Shown: piece by piece, positions 1 through 10,588 of the stretch
How positions within the stretch are numbered: position 1 is the first letter of the stretch
How the letters are laid out: each line of letters starts with the position of its first letter
DNA from: Pleurotus djamor
Taxonomy: Eukaryota > Basidiomycota > Agaricomycetes > Agaricales > Pleurotaceae
Assembly: GCA_029747585.1 (NCBI GenBank)
Contig: JAPEVF010000632.1
Span: forward strand, 1-26,603
Reading direction: 5' to 3'
Length of the DNA: 26,603 nt
Notes under the pieces: model-generated
Told to the model about the DNA's origin: nothing
What the model saw: the letters and a program-made list of their open reading frames with translations, nothing else
The model's database searches: none
Program-made: the position numbers and the translations under genes

Positions 1-164
1 CTATGTATGTATAAATGTGCTTTTATAGGCCACCCTTTCAAATCCATTGACTAGATGAGCATGAGGTGCTCGTCGCACCCCCGATTATCGCAGAGTCACG
101 TTCAGGCGAGCTTGTTCATTACTAGCGGAAGAACAAATTCTCACTTTAAAGCTTAGGCTCCCAG

Positions 165-3100
165 ATGGACATCGACTCGAAGGTCAACGAACGCTTGTAT
201 AAACAGCTATTGACGCTTGAAAGCCTGAAGGAAAAGTTGCCGCCTGAATTTATAAAGCTGCACAAGCATTTCTCCTCGCTCCTTAAACTCCACCGATTTG
301 CGTCCGACGACCTTTTTCTAATCTTGGACGACTATAAGACTTTGGCTGTTGCTCACGGCGCATCTGGTTGCGACGGCGACTCGGAGGTTTCGTCAGTCGC
401 TGCTGACGAAGGAACGGCCGTGTCGCAGGCTATCAAAGACTTCCATACCAATGGCAAACTCAGTAAGCTACTGGATATCATGTGTGAGTACCTGGCTCTC
501 TCCTTTAATGCTACACACTTCATAATATGCTGAACGGTTTTCTGTAGGTCGCCACCATATACTCGATCTTTCCGTTAGTGATGAGATCGGACAGGCGAAC
601 GATGTTGGTACGTAACTTCAATCTTCAATTATACTCAACTTATTCACTGTCGGTCACAGCCTCGTATATACTGGCGGCATGGGAACTACCATATGTCGGT
701 ACTATGCACCAGTCACTGCTCCGGAATATCACGGTCGATAAGCGCACTTCACCTTATTCCAGTAGTGGAGTAATATTGCAGTCATCTGGGTACGGGAAAT
801 CGCGAGGAATTGATGAAATGAGCAAGTTGATTTTCACCATCCCAGGGAACGCACGATCCCCTTCAGATAGCCGCCGTGAGTCGAGTCACCCTTGCAAATC
901 CAACTGACCTCAATTCGAGTTCGATAATCCTCTGTCAGAGGGTGCCTATCCCCCTCCAGACACAATCTTCGGCACGCTGATTACGATTTGGGCAAGTGAA
1001 ACCTTCGATGAATGTGTTACCTCTATCCACCTCTTCCTCGCGATCCTCTTCGAAACTACCCTCGAACAGTGCCAAATCTTGGGTATAAGCCAAGACGGGG
1101 ATCCCTGCGAAGTGGCTGTAGTTTGGCGAAACCATCTTTTGGAGAAGCTACCGCCCACAGGGACGACTGTTCGCTCGAATTTGTACGAGCGTGTATATGC
1201 TTTGTTTAGTGTGAGCAAGAAAACCTTTAAGTATGTTTTCTGTAGTTACTCAGATATGCCCCACAGATGGAGGTGAATCAGATACAGGCAAGAGCCTTCG
1301 CAGAGAAAAGGGCTACGAAGGCTATCTCCACTCTCTTGCGAGCACTTCCCGATGGACGGCCACCCGGTCTGAGGAAAGATACCGATGAACTAAAGGCAGT
1401 CATGTATATCGATGAAGCGCATACCATGGTAATCCCTACAAAGACCCCGCAAACCACCGTTTACGATGCTTTCACCAAAGCCTTGGTGTCCTTCTCTTCG
1501 CTGCCTCTCTTTACGCTGTTCATTTCCACTGGATCACTAGTAGCGGGCCCGACTCCCTCAAGCCATCTCGCACTCTCTCTTCGGCATGGTCTATCAGAAA
1601 GACGGCTAGCGCCCTATACAGAGTTCCCCTTTGACAATAGCCCATTATGCGAGGCGAAAATTCAACCTGGTACGCTCTTCTTGAAAGACACTCAAAAGCT
1701 CTCTTTTGTTTGTCAGTTTGGTAGAAGCCTGTGAGTGCCTTGTTGTGAGCCACAGTCGAACGCGAGCAAGCCTGATACCTTCTTAGCTTCTGGACGCTTG
1801 CGAAAGTCACGTCACCGGAGAACGCTCTGGATATTGCGAAGCTCAAGCTCATTTTCTCGCACAACCCCAGGATTCTTACAATGGAAGGCAAGGCGGCGAT
1901 TCTCGATGTTCTTCTGAACCTTCACTACCATCCACACTGGCAGGACACACAACAATTGATGCATACTCAAGTAGCCAGTCACATGCGTACCGTCTTCAGT
2001 GTCCCCAATAGCCGTGCATATCTACATTCCGGTTATCCCTCTGAACCGATCTTAGCCCATGCTGCCCTCGATGTTGTCCAGGGGCTCGGTGGACCTGACA
2101 ACCTTATCAAAATGTTTTCCGAGCTCAATACCGGCTGCGATGGAGCGGTAGACCTCGGTCAGAGAGGGGAACACATTGGAAAGATACTGTTGCTCCAGGC
2201 GTACATGTCAGCCGTCCACAGTGACCACGTAGACCATGCGGGTAAGGTCCCTTGGCAGAATGGCTGCAAGCTGACAACGTTCCTGGACAAATTAATCGAG
2301 GCAGATGCCATTGAAGGTACGATGGTCGGCGAAATCCTCCCGGACAATATTGCCGCAGGGAAAAAGCTGTCTGAGGCTTTCAAGGATGCCCGGGTACGCT
2401 TCACCCACTTCGTGCAAGCGTCAGATGATGCTGCGATGAGCTCGAGTATGGCATGGATTGCTTTCATCCGCGGTACCGGTATCATTGGTTCGTCATCCCA
2501 AGAATCCACCAACATAATGCTTGCCGTGTTGTTGGATCCTACTCTACCAATCAGCGAGAAGAACATCTCTTGAGTCTTTCATCCTGCTCCAGATGAAGAA
2601 TCGATCGAAAGCAGGGAGTATCACGGCATACACGATTGATGAATCAAAGATGGAGATTTTCCCTCCGCGTCACTCGCCGCGATACACCGCGCTGAAGCCG
2701 ACGGATGCGGACGAAGAAAAGGCATGGCTTGCGCGACCGTATATTACCATCATCATGGAACTGGGTACCGTCCCCTCGATTGGGTTGCCGGCAGCTCCGT
2801 TGTCACAGAAGCGCACGGATCAAGGCAACGAGCCTCCCCTTCGAGGTAACAAGGTGTCGAAGAAGCACGCTGTTGTGCTGGTTCCAGCTGCATCGTCGAA
2901 ACTATCTCAGCCATCTTCCCATCCGCGATACACCCTTTTCGTCTATGGCTGCTCACCACAAGTGTACAATAGCGTTACGCCTGCCAACCGATCAATCTAT
3001 GAGAAGTTACTACAAGTTCAAGATCCTTTTTCTGAACACCCTCGCAGGCAGACCATCGAACACGTCAAGAACATGAAACCTTATTGGGGCGTTGGGGCGT

Positions 3101-3324
3101 CTTGCTTTTCTTGGATTAATGATGCCTTTATGTCTGGGAAGATTCCTCCCGCGAAAACAACGGCTGCATCGGACGATGGTGTTGCTTTATATTCCCAGAT
3201 GCATGTGGTTGAAGTGTCGGACGATGAAGAGGATGCATCCGACCTGTGTGTCACCCATACCGAGGCGATTGCCTGTAACGTCGTTATTGGTGGTGGGGCG
3301 GGGTGGGACCATGGTACATCGTGA
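165..3324 (+). pseudogene. P-loop NTPase-like protein of unknown function, multi-exon, one apparent frameshift
   Basis: I do not recognise a named function. Joining exons at good splice sites gives 165-483, 548-607, 660-875, 939-1210, 1267-1730 and 1787 onward; the phases agree at every junction. The fourth intron could also end at 1245, which keeps frame but is only 35 bp. The product carries a Walker A-like motif (SSGYGKSR, coded near 790-815) and a Walker B-like motif (VMYIDEAH, near 1400), so an ATP-binding role is inferred. Segments such as YPPPD and the late MKPYWG..C..W resemble a large family of uncharacterised basidiomycete proteins known to me only by pattern. Frame 3 stops at 2571-2573 (EKNIS then stop) while frame 1 continues through ESF, QMKNR and beyond to 3324. 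One extra T near 2567-2570 would explain it. If bypassed, the product is about 955 residues. The last codons run into a phosphotransferase remnant, so the natural C-terminus may be lost. It could be a true pseudogene or a sequencing error. Confidence 0.6.
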
Positions 3325-3372
3325 TGGCAGAAATCCCTCGATCAAGTCATCAACCAGCTTGACCTCGCAAGC
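3275..3372 (+). pseudogene. Decayed fragment of an APH-type phosphotransferase gene
   Basis: This stretch resembles 4050-4135 of the intact phosphotransferase gene downstream. Both contain a G-rich run followed by GGACCATGGTAYATCGTGAT, encoding the hinge motif WYIVM, and then a segment readable as SLDQVINQLD, against SLDKVIDTM in the intact gene. A short gap between the two motifs breaks the frame. A GTAAGT donor-like site follows at 3375. Only about 100 bp is recognisable. It lies in the same orientation as the intact gene and overlaps the last codons of the P-loop gene, which read this DNA in another frame. Confidence 0.6.
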
Positions 3373-3799
3373 CCAGTAAGTAGTAACGCGCAAGTGCCAA
3401 ACTGATATCACTAATCAACACGTCCACCTACACCCCCGGCTTCATTGGAGTTCACAGGAAACCCACTGGGCAGGGTACACCTGAAAGACTGATATCGACG
3501 GTAAAATAATTCACATATCACTACACACTCTACGTACATATGAAAGCATCCCAGATGCTCTCAGGTCTTAAAATCCAAAATGTCCAGCAACGTAATCACA
3601 TTTTTGAAGTTTTCAGGCTTTCAGCTAGCCTCAAAGCTCAAGCATTTGGACTGGAAGCGATACTTCCAACCTTTGGTAGAGTCAGTACAAGGCCACAGCA
3701 GGCTTCTACAGTTCCTGAGGGGCGGCATCTGCTTTCCGTTTTCTCCTAATTTTATCCTCTCTTTTTACTTCCCTTTCCATAGAACATACCTCTATCATT
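3373..3799 (+). other. Intergenic stretch upstream of the phosphotransferase gene
   Basis: No gene is supported here. Open frames of about 60-70 codons begin at 3540 and 3580, but they lack a recognisable motif and have no support from a second copy, because this part lies outside the duplicated arm. The last 60 bases before the 3800 ATG are pyrimidine-rich, which is common just upstream of fungal starts. Confidence 0.5.
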
Positions 3800-4645
3800 A
3801 TGACGTTCTTGAACGATACCCTCAAACTCAAACTCCCATTACGCGCAGCAGACGTGCTTGCATACCCACAAGATGCTTTCCTCTACTTTCACCCCTGGGG
3901 CACAAAAGTTGTTCGCATCCACCCTGGAGTCGTCCTCAAGTGCTCCAGAAACATGACCGACGAAGCTGACGCACAGACTTTCGCCCGCGACACGGTCCAA
4001 CTTCCCGTTCCCAAAGTCCTCTTGATTTCCCCCTCCCCTCCCAAGAAACACGATGGCGTCGTTGGGGGTGGGGACGGACCATGGTATATCGTGATGGAAG
4101 AATGCCCCGGCCAATCCCTCGACAAGGTCATAGACACCATGACCGACGACGAGCTCGACCACATCGCCATCCAACTTTCTGACATCCTTCAACGCATGTC
4201 CCAAGTCCATTCGACACGTCTAGGAACAGTCAGCGGTGGTCCTTACAACAATATGTTTTACCCCCGGCATATGACCCCGGAGAAAGCGTTCGATAGTGTC
4301 GGCGAATTTCTCGATGCTTACCGCGACTTACTTCTGCTGCCCTGCGCCGAGACCTTCACCAACACCCTCCTATCAAATTTCCCTCGAGACGCTCCCATCA
4401 CCTTCACACACGGCGATCTCATCCCCAAGAATATCATTGTCGATGATACTACTATCACTGGGATCATAGACTGGGAGACAGGTGGTTTCTATCCTTCGTA
4501 CTGGGAATACTGCTCCATGCATGACCACCGTTTCATGACACCAGGGTGGGACCGACTACTTGCACGTATCTTTCCTGGCGAACGTCGTTGGAACGAGATT
4601 CGTGCCCTTCGGAAGATTCTGGATATCAATGAGAATTGTTTCTAG
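3800..4645 (+). CDS. APH/choline-kinase-like phosphotransferase family protein, intact, single exon
   Basis: This uninterrupted 281-residue frame belongs to the protein-kinase-like phosphotransferase superfamily (APH, PF01636 type), which is common in filamentous fungi; the small-molecule substrate is unknown. Visible landmarks in order are a nucleotide-binding lysine (VVLKC, about residue 50), an acidic helix (DEADAQ), the hinge WYIVMEE, the catalytic loop HGDLIPKN with H204, D206 and the downstream N, and the metal-binding IIDWE followed by GGFYP. The length fits a full single domain. No signal peptide or membrane segment is evident, so it is probably cytosolic. The edge of the left duplication arm falls inside the gene near 4236, so only its 3' half plus the downstream flank recurs, inverted, at 21963-22382. 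A fragment of another relative lies just upstream at 3275. The name should not be read as antibiotic resistance; fungal members mostly have unknown roles. Confidence 0.88.
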   Translation: MTFLNDTLKLKLPLRAADVLAYPQDAFLYFHPWGTKVVRIHPGVVLKCSRNMTDEADAQTFARDTVQLPVPKVLLISPSPPKKHDGVVGGGDGPWYIVMEECPGQSLDKVIDTMTDDELDHIAIQLSDILQRMSQVHSTRLGTVSGGPYNNMFYPRHMTPEKAFDSVGEFLDAYRDLLLLPCAETFTNTLLSNFPRDAPITFTHGDLIPKNIIVDDTTITGIIDWETGGFYPSYWEYCSMHDHRFMTPGWDRLLARIFPGERRWNEIRALRKILDINENCF

Positions 4646-5107
4646 TTTTTATCACTTTCTCCTCCGTAACTCAAGTAAGTTCAATGTCCATTGGACCACA
4701 CCATCCATCGATTCCTAATCTCATTGAAGACACACGCAAGTTGCACGCAAGCCAGTAACCATACGTGGTGTAGTTTGTATCATCACTAAAATTCCCAATA
4801 CTTTGAAGTACATGGCCCCAGCCCTCGCAGACCGCGAACGTGCAAAGTGACAACTCTGTACTCCTATGTCCCTCCTAAGCCCCTACGTGGAATCGTCCTT
4901 CGCAAGTCCTTGGACCTTCACAGCTTCAAGCGCACGAATCGCGCAGGGAATGACGATGAATAATGACTGACCTCTGGCTCCGAGTGTATCTTTCTAGTGT
5001 AGTAGACATGGGCGCAGTCTTGATGGAAAGTATTATTGGCAATCTGCAACTGAGTTTCACGCCTCCTCCTACTGCTGGTTGTTAATGCCACGGAAGATAA
5101 ACGGGAC
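4646..5107 (+). other. Duplicated flank between phosphotransferase and F-box genes
   Basis: No gene is seen. The block matches the reverse complement of 21540-21962 over most of its length and is the region between the two converging genes, so it probably holds their 3' untranslated sequences. Open frames here are not preserved between the copies. Confidence 0.6.
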
Positions 5108-6862
5108 GGCTGACTAGCCTCATAGGCAGCTGGACGACCGAAAAACCATCCTCGACCTTGTCTCGTACGTATTGTATCCAGGCCGTACTGTACGCAACGT
5201 CTTCCATATTTTTACTCGAGTCCCATCTAATCTTCGGTCTTCAAGCTGCAAGCTTCAGGTCCCATTCACCACAAGTTACTTCAAACAAACATCTGCCTTG
5301 AGAACTTCCCATCCTTCAGCGTCGCTTTGCGTCTGGCAATGCAGTGTGAGTGTCTCGATCCGAGTACCTGAAACAGTCCTTGCTCGAAGCAACCTTTGGT
5401 ATTCCAGCAGCCCCCGTTCATGAAAGCTTGCACCAATCACAATGAGGTGCTTGAGAGATGGGAGGATTGATGTATACTTGGCAGGATCATCGTCTCCGTC
5501 AGACCTCGGACCGTACGTCAACATCCACAGCCCAGCATCCAACACCAGAGTCTCGATGTGAGACGAATGATCCTTGAGGAAGTGCCAGAGTGGGTCGTAG
5601 TCACCGAATGAATCAAATGAATCTTCTAAATGGATGATCGTAGGTATGATCCTCCCGTTGTATCGAACACAAATAGCCTGAAGCGTGGCAGCTGCATTTT
5701 CCTCGTCGTTGAATATGTACAACACGAAGGCTGGAATGATCTTTTGACTGCATCTCCCGTCTGTGGAATATTCGAGGATGGTAGTATACTTATTATGGAT
5801 CACAACCCCGAACGGAAAGTCGTGGAGAGAGCGCATCGAAGGTGATAGAAGTGGGAATAAAGGAATGGAAGGCGGTAGCGACGCGCGTTGTATCCGTAGG
5901 GGAAGTGGATGAACTCCTTGCAAAGAGAGTTTGAAGAGATGGACATGAGAGGTGGAGAAGAACGTCCAATCCACCGAGGTCAACGGTGCGTAGGTGGAAG
6001 GTCTTCAGATCGGGAAGAGTAACTTTGGATATCAGGGCACTATCATCCATAGGTTTGATGGCAAAGATAAGTGATAGATCTTCAAGTTGTTGCATCATTC
6101 CAAGTGCAGATATTAGGCGAGGTTCTGGAGATTCCCATACACTCTGAATTGGGGTTGGAACTGGATATTTAGTGTGCGAAGACGGGAGAAGAATTGAACA
6201 TTGAGGTCCATGATACAGTTTATAAGCGCAAGCGAGTGGAGGCGCGGCGCGAGGTCGTCCTGCACAGTGGGTGAGAATTTGATGTGCTCTGTCGTACACT
6301 TGACTCGGGTGGTCAAAGCCAAGGTTTCGAGCAAGGGAGCCTCTTGAATTTGCTCTAAAGCATCCTTGTACAAGGTAGTGATGTCCCCCCTCGGCATAAG
6401 CTGGATGGTTTTGAGTCGATGTGCCTGTTGAGTGAGGACCAGGTTCACTGTATCCTTCACTTCGACCCTCCTCCGTGCTGAGGTGAGATGCAAGGGCAGA
6501 AGGTCTCCAGAGCGGCTGAGCCAAAGAGGAATCAACTCTGCCGGTATACTAGTGTAGACAGTCGACCAGAATTGGGCGGTGCTGAGAAGGATATTCCTCC
6601 AACGTTGGCACACATGGGTGAGTCCAAGACAGACCTTGACGGGGGATTCTGCACGGTCTCCAGCAGAGAGTAGACCGTGCACGGATTGGAAGATCATGAT
6701 AAGGATATCGTCGGGAAGGGTAGCGATGATACGTCCAACGATGAGACGAGAGTTTCGTAGACGTTGGAGGAATGCGATGTCATCGTGGAGGCTTTGTATT
6801 TTATCGTCGATATCAGCTGTACCAACTGGTTTGCCTGCGAAGTCAAGGATGTAGGCAGACAT
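5108..6862 (-). pseudogene. F-box protein gene, left copy, broken by several frameshifts
   Basis: The ATG at 6862-6860 and the N-terminal F-box region are nearly identical to the intact right copy at 19902-21539. The frame fails at three places by comparison. Near 6124 one base is missing (CCAGAACC against CCAGATACC), leading to a stop at 6115-6113. Near 5790-5800 about four extra bases lie before YTTILEY. Near 5275 four bases are missing, giving the ending ADVCLK and a stop. About 160 bp at 5110-5268, absent from the other copy, then interrupts the homology, which returns over the last few codons at 5080-5108. The first reading frame alone would give a truncated product of about 249 residues that keeps the F-box. 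Divergence is low at both ends and higher in the middle. It is most likely a pseudogene, although a short F-box protein is possible. Confidence 0.82.
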
Positions 6863-7596
6863 GTTGATCAATGTTTCACAGGGTGAAGTGAAGCTTACCA
6901 GTTAGTACCTCCGCTTCAGGAGAAACAGTCGACCACGGTGTGGACACACAAGAGACCTAAAAGGGAGACATGTAGACATGTCGCGCAATCCGAGCCCAAG
7001 ACGAGGATGTTGGGTTTCATGAAACCAGTTGTTCTAAACACTCAACTTGTAAACTAGCTCAGCAGAGAGGCACAATGTCGACCTCGATCAGCTGACATGC
7101 GTGGTCTAATGTAAGAAGTAAGCGAAACTGGACAAAAGATAACACTCTGCTGCGCAGAGGTTGTTTGTTGGCTAGGGCACATATATAGGCAGCAACACCG
7201 ACTGTCAAATTGAGGGAGCGTGCTTGAAATGTACTGCGAGTACTTTCATAAGGCACATCAAATTTGCGTTCATAGACCTTGTGTGGATTGAGATACAGGA
7301 GTGCTGTGGAAATGGGCGGGAGACTCATCGAAGACAGAGTACGGCCGTGGAGAAGCAGCGACCGTTGGATGCAGACTGAAGCTCTTGAGGCTTTATGACG
7401 GGTCCATAACATATCATACCCATGGTGGCAACCGACGTTGTCCAACATCAACCAACCCAACGTCTATTCAAACCTATCAACAAGGGGTATACGACGGCGA
7501 CTCTAAGATATAAAGATGGATAGTATAAGGCTCTAAATGACGGGACTAAACAAACACGCATTAGCAATCATACACCGGAAGGGATGGAAACGTCAC
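6863..7596 (-). other. Intergenic DNA between F-box and methyltransferase genes, with a 217-bp block absent from the other arm
   Basis: Most of this stretch matches 19377-19901 inverted, but about 6968-7184 has no counterpart; the right arm passes directly across the junction (near 19797). The extra block is edged on one side by a tandem AGACATGT pair near 6967-6981. An open frame on the minus strand at 7460-7059 reads through part of the block, but the matching DNA on the right has an in-frame stop, so I do not call a gene. The rest probably holds the F-box upstream region and the methyltransferase 3' end. Confidence 0.6.
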
Positions 7597-9408
7597 TCAC
7601 TCGATAGGGTGCTCTGGTCGGATATGAACCGACGCGTGGCTGGGCACACCCTCAATACGATGATACGCATTCAAGTTCTTGTGCAGTGTCAGCTGGAACA
7701 CCGAACAACTACCTTGCCTGAAGGAAACCATCAACATACACCCGACACATACGTAAGACGAAAAGGTAACTCACCGACTGATAATGGTGCTGTACGCAAG
7801 GAAGTACACCCAGATACGATACCATCTCTCGCCGTAAGCCTCAATGACCTTGTCCTTGTTTGATATCCAGTTCTTGTACCACCTCCAGAGTGTAGCGGAG
7901 TAATGAACGCCCAAGACATCAATGTTCTTGACCTCGAAGCCGGCGCTTTCAACTTGGGTGACAACCCAGCCAAGCGAGCAGGACGCGTCGGCACCAGGGA
8001 AGATGTACTTGTTCATGAAGAGACCCCTAGAAACAAAAGATAGATGAGGAACAACCCTCAAAATGAAAAGTGGATTGCGAACCAGATCAAGTCTTCAAAT
8101 TGCCAGCATTGACGGAAACCAGCGACTTGAAGAACGAAGATACCATTGTCGTCCAAAAGATCGTAGATTTGGCGCAAGAACGCTCCGTAGCGGCGAATCC
8201 CGACGTGCTGAACGCTAGTCAGTCCATTGTTAAACAGCAATTCACGGAATGGTTGCTCACCTCGGCCATTTCAAGGGCAACGATCTTGGTGTATTTGCCC
8301 TTCTCGGCAGGAATCTCGCGGTAGTCGCGACAGAGGATGCGAGCGCGGTCATCGGAGACACCGTTGTCCTTGAAGCGTTGTTGGATGAACTTGGTCTGTT
8401 CGCGAGACAAAGTGACACCAGTGACGTCGCAGCCGTAGTTTTTAGCAGCGTGAGTGACCAAAGTACCCCAGCCACAACCAATATCGAGGACACTGGTGGG
8501 GTACGGTCAGCACCAGTGAAGACACGCAGCTAAGGAACGTACCGGTCGTTCTCGTTGAGGTTGAGCTTTTCGCAGACAACAGTGAGCTTGTTGTCTTGGA
8601 GTTGCTCGAGGGACTCTTCAATGCTGTTGTCGGAGATGATACCCGAAGTGTAAACCATACGTGGGCCCAAGAACCTACACAAACGGTCAACATCGCGCCG
8701 AGTGACACGCCAAAAATTTGCCTACCATCCGTAGAAGTCGTTGCCTCCTGAAGTACAAGTTAAAACGCGTCGTACGGATTAAAAATTAGATGTGCGTACG
8801 GTCATAATGGTCACGAACTTGGTCCTCGTCCTGGGCCTGGGAGTGGATGACCACGGTGGGGACGAGGACAGTCACGACATATTTGAAGAGCTCCCAGGTA
8901 AAGGTCATCTTCGACCAATCATGCCTCTGTTCCATAATGTCCAAAACATCACCTGACAGACGAAACTCAGTTGGCTGCTGCGGATGGACGGAGAAGTACA
9001 CGTACCCTTGAAGTCAATTTTGCCCTCGAAGTAGGCGTCGTGGAAGACCTGCATGGGGATCTTTTCCTTGCCATTATACCGTTTCCTCAACTCAACATCC
9101 TTGATTTCGATATACTCTTCAATGTCCTTGCCAGGTAGAACAACCTTTTCGTTGATTCTCGGGCCGTACATACTGGTGAGAGTCCAGTACCCCATGGTGA
9201 TAGGAAGACCAGTGACGACAAGTAGGAAGAGGTAGGTTTTGAAACCACCGCGGTTGACAATGGGAAGGAACGTCTTGAGGAGGTAGGGACCGACGATGAC
9301 GCAGAAAGCCAGTTGGTAGTTCGAAAAAGCACCATTGCCCTCGGCGAGACCGACGAGCGGCGCGTTTTTTATGGCTGGGTAAGACGTGGGGCGGACGAGC
9401 GAGGACAT
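7597..9408 (-). CDS. Sphingolipid C9-methyltransferase, left copy (8 exons, 479 residues)
   Basis: The product transfers a methyl group from S-adenosylmethionine to C9 of the 4,8-sphingadienine base of ceramides, a step in making fungal glucosylceramide; it belongs to the cyclopropane-fatty-acid-synthase-like family and acts at the ER membrane. Exons read on the minus strand are 9408-9006, 8952-8800, 8747-8726, 8674-8543, 8492-8261, 8207-8083, 8026-7775 and 7717-7597, all phase-consistent. Two hydrophobic segments lie at about residues 29-51 and 59-82. The family motif DRGNDFYGWFLG follows at about 185, and the SAM-binding motif VLDIGCGWG at 238-246. The ATG has the same position and context as in the other arm. 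Exon 6 ends at an unusual GTTCGC donor, also kept in the other copy. I find a single amino-acid difference from the right copy (SHASV against SHASI near the C-terminus). The frame is intact and the gene is likely functional. Confidence 0.93.
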
Positions 9409-9852
9409 GGCGGGAAGAGGAAGAGAGACCGTGAAGTATGCAATGGCCTGACGCGCGATATTTGAACAGGGACTTTTTGTGTTTGGGCGTGTTTGGCTTC
9501 TTGCGTCCCTCTTCGTTTACGCGACACGCTAAACCATCAACGTTTTTATTGGCATGTCTACTGCGTAAAAGACTGCCTTCAACGTTCAACGTTTACTATC
9601 TAGGGACACTCGGTTTCTTGGCTACGACGCCTCCACGAGAGGATGCAACGAAACGGAGTGGTACATATCCGGTATCCTTGCCTCTACACACGAGGCGTTT
9701 ACATTCGATGTTGTCCAAAACCTCCCAGAAAAACAAAATTATCAAAGGGACGCGTCGTTTTCGACCCCAATTCTTGTCATTGCCTGGAGCGTGTGCGTGC
9801 GGCCTCGAGTGTCCAAGTCCTCTGTATAATGACACCCCTTTCAGCAGCTACT
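9409..9852 (-). promoter_or_regulatory. Upstream region of the left methyltransferase, shared with the right arm
   Basis: The roughly 440 bp before the ATG aligns inverted with 17101-17567, including conserved blocks around TGGCATGTCTACTGCGTAAA and the region near 9660-9730, with small indels. No reading frame is preserved between the copies, so I treat it as promoter and 5' leader rather than a gene. No specific factor site is claimed. Confidence 0.5.
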
Positions 9853-9884
9853 AGGAACTTCTATTTATCAGCCTCTTAGCTGAG

Positions 9885-9990
9885 GGCGATCTCCAGCAGC
9901 TCAGATGACAATGCAAGTACCGCACTTCGTGCTATGTGCGTTCCACACAATGGCAGAATGACACTCCATCGTTTGAATCAAGGCGATGTG
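9885..9990 (+). pseudogene. Short relic of an F-box paralogue
   Basis: Read on the plus strand, this stretch encodes SSDDNASTALRAMCVPHNGR, matching SEDNAGATLQAICVRQNGRM of the intact F-box protein at 19902-21539. The same piece, longer, occurs on the minus strand at 16555-16835. It is too diverged to derive from the F-box gene of this arm, so it represents an older copy. No complete frame remains. Confidence 0.6.
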
Positions 9991-10588
9991 GAAGGACATG
10001 ATGTTATCAGTGAATATTTGAAGTGATCGGACTGTTGGGCTCGATTAGTTGCTCAGCCGAACACCCATTATGATCTCAGGCTGACGTTGACCGCGCTCGT
10101 ACCTCTATGAATCGCTTGGTGATTCCTCTCGAGCCTCTACAAGGCCGCCTTCCCGCTCGCATTCTTCCCAAGGGGTCTCTCGTTGTGCTGTGGCCGTCGT
10201 CGTGGATGATGCCAAGACCAACACTGATGGCGCAGGAAACAACATCGTCTTCCTTGCCGCCGCTGTGAGGTACTGGTAGCTGTTGATCTACCTTTTGTAG
10301 AAGACCTATTGTGTTGCTTCCCCTTGATCTGGGCAGAGCTACATATACATTTGGGTTGTGTCAAATCTATGATCACGTATTCCAACTTTCGTCCCTGCGA
10401 AAGCGTACGCTGTGGTCAATGGTGTCTGTTTTTTCCTGACTTTTCCGCTTTACTCATCACCTCGACTTTCGCTTTCATGGGAAACATTGGTCACCCGTCA
10501 GCAGCCAAGTCGTGTAACTGTATCCCTGTGTCTAGCCAAGGCAAAACTGAAGCAAGGCTGGCGCTCACTAGCGCCGCCTAGTTAGCAA
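9991..10588 (+). other. Intergenic stretch downstream of the WDR59-like gene
   Basis: I see no gene. Short open frames occur on both strands (for example 10137-10385 minus and 10309-10581 plus), but without motifs, splice support or similarity to anything else in the window. The last part probably contains the 3' untranslated region and polyadenylation signals of the WDR59-like gene. Confidence 0.45.

Larger units (their letters stand above)
4236..9990 (+). repeat. Left arm of a large inverted duplication
   Basis: The reverse complement of this arm matches about 16555-22382. The order is the phosphotransferase 3' half, its downstream flank, the F-box gene, a spacer, the C9-methyltransferase and its upstream region. 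The outer edge is visible: homology runs through the segment around GGTGGTCCTTAC (4238-4250) and stops there. Towards the middle, clear alignment runs to about 9850 and resumes in F-box relics at 9885-9990. Unpaired blocks are found at about 5110-5268 and 6968-7184 on this side and about 16840-17045 on the other. Similarity is very high over the methyltransferase and lower and patchy elsewhere. Confidence 0.9.

Noticed and set aside
3580..3760. Open frame starting MSSNVITF with a KLKHLDWKRY segment, loosely like a copia-type gag N-terminus
   Set aside because: Only a vague resemblance over about 60 codons, with no gag zinc knuckle, protease, integrase or long terminal repeats nearby.
7059..7460. 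133-codon minus-strand frame between the left methyltransferase and F-box genes
   Set aside because: Runs through the block unique to the left arm, and the aligned right-arm DNA has an in-frame stop; no motif recognised.
9596..9835. Minus-strand frame of 79 codons upstream of the left methyltransferase
   Set aside because: The homologous stretch in the right arm has a different, shifted frame, so coding is not conserved.
10137..10581. Frames on both strands downstream of the WDR59-like gene, one reading KTNTDGAGNNIVFLAAAV
   Set aside because: Looked faintly protein-like but is short, with no splice partners, no second copy and no family I recognise.
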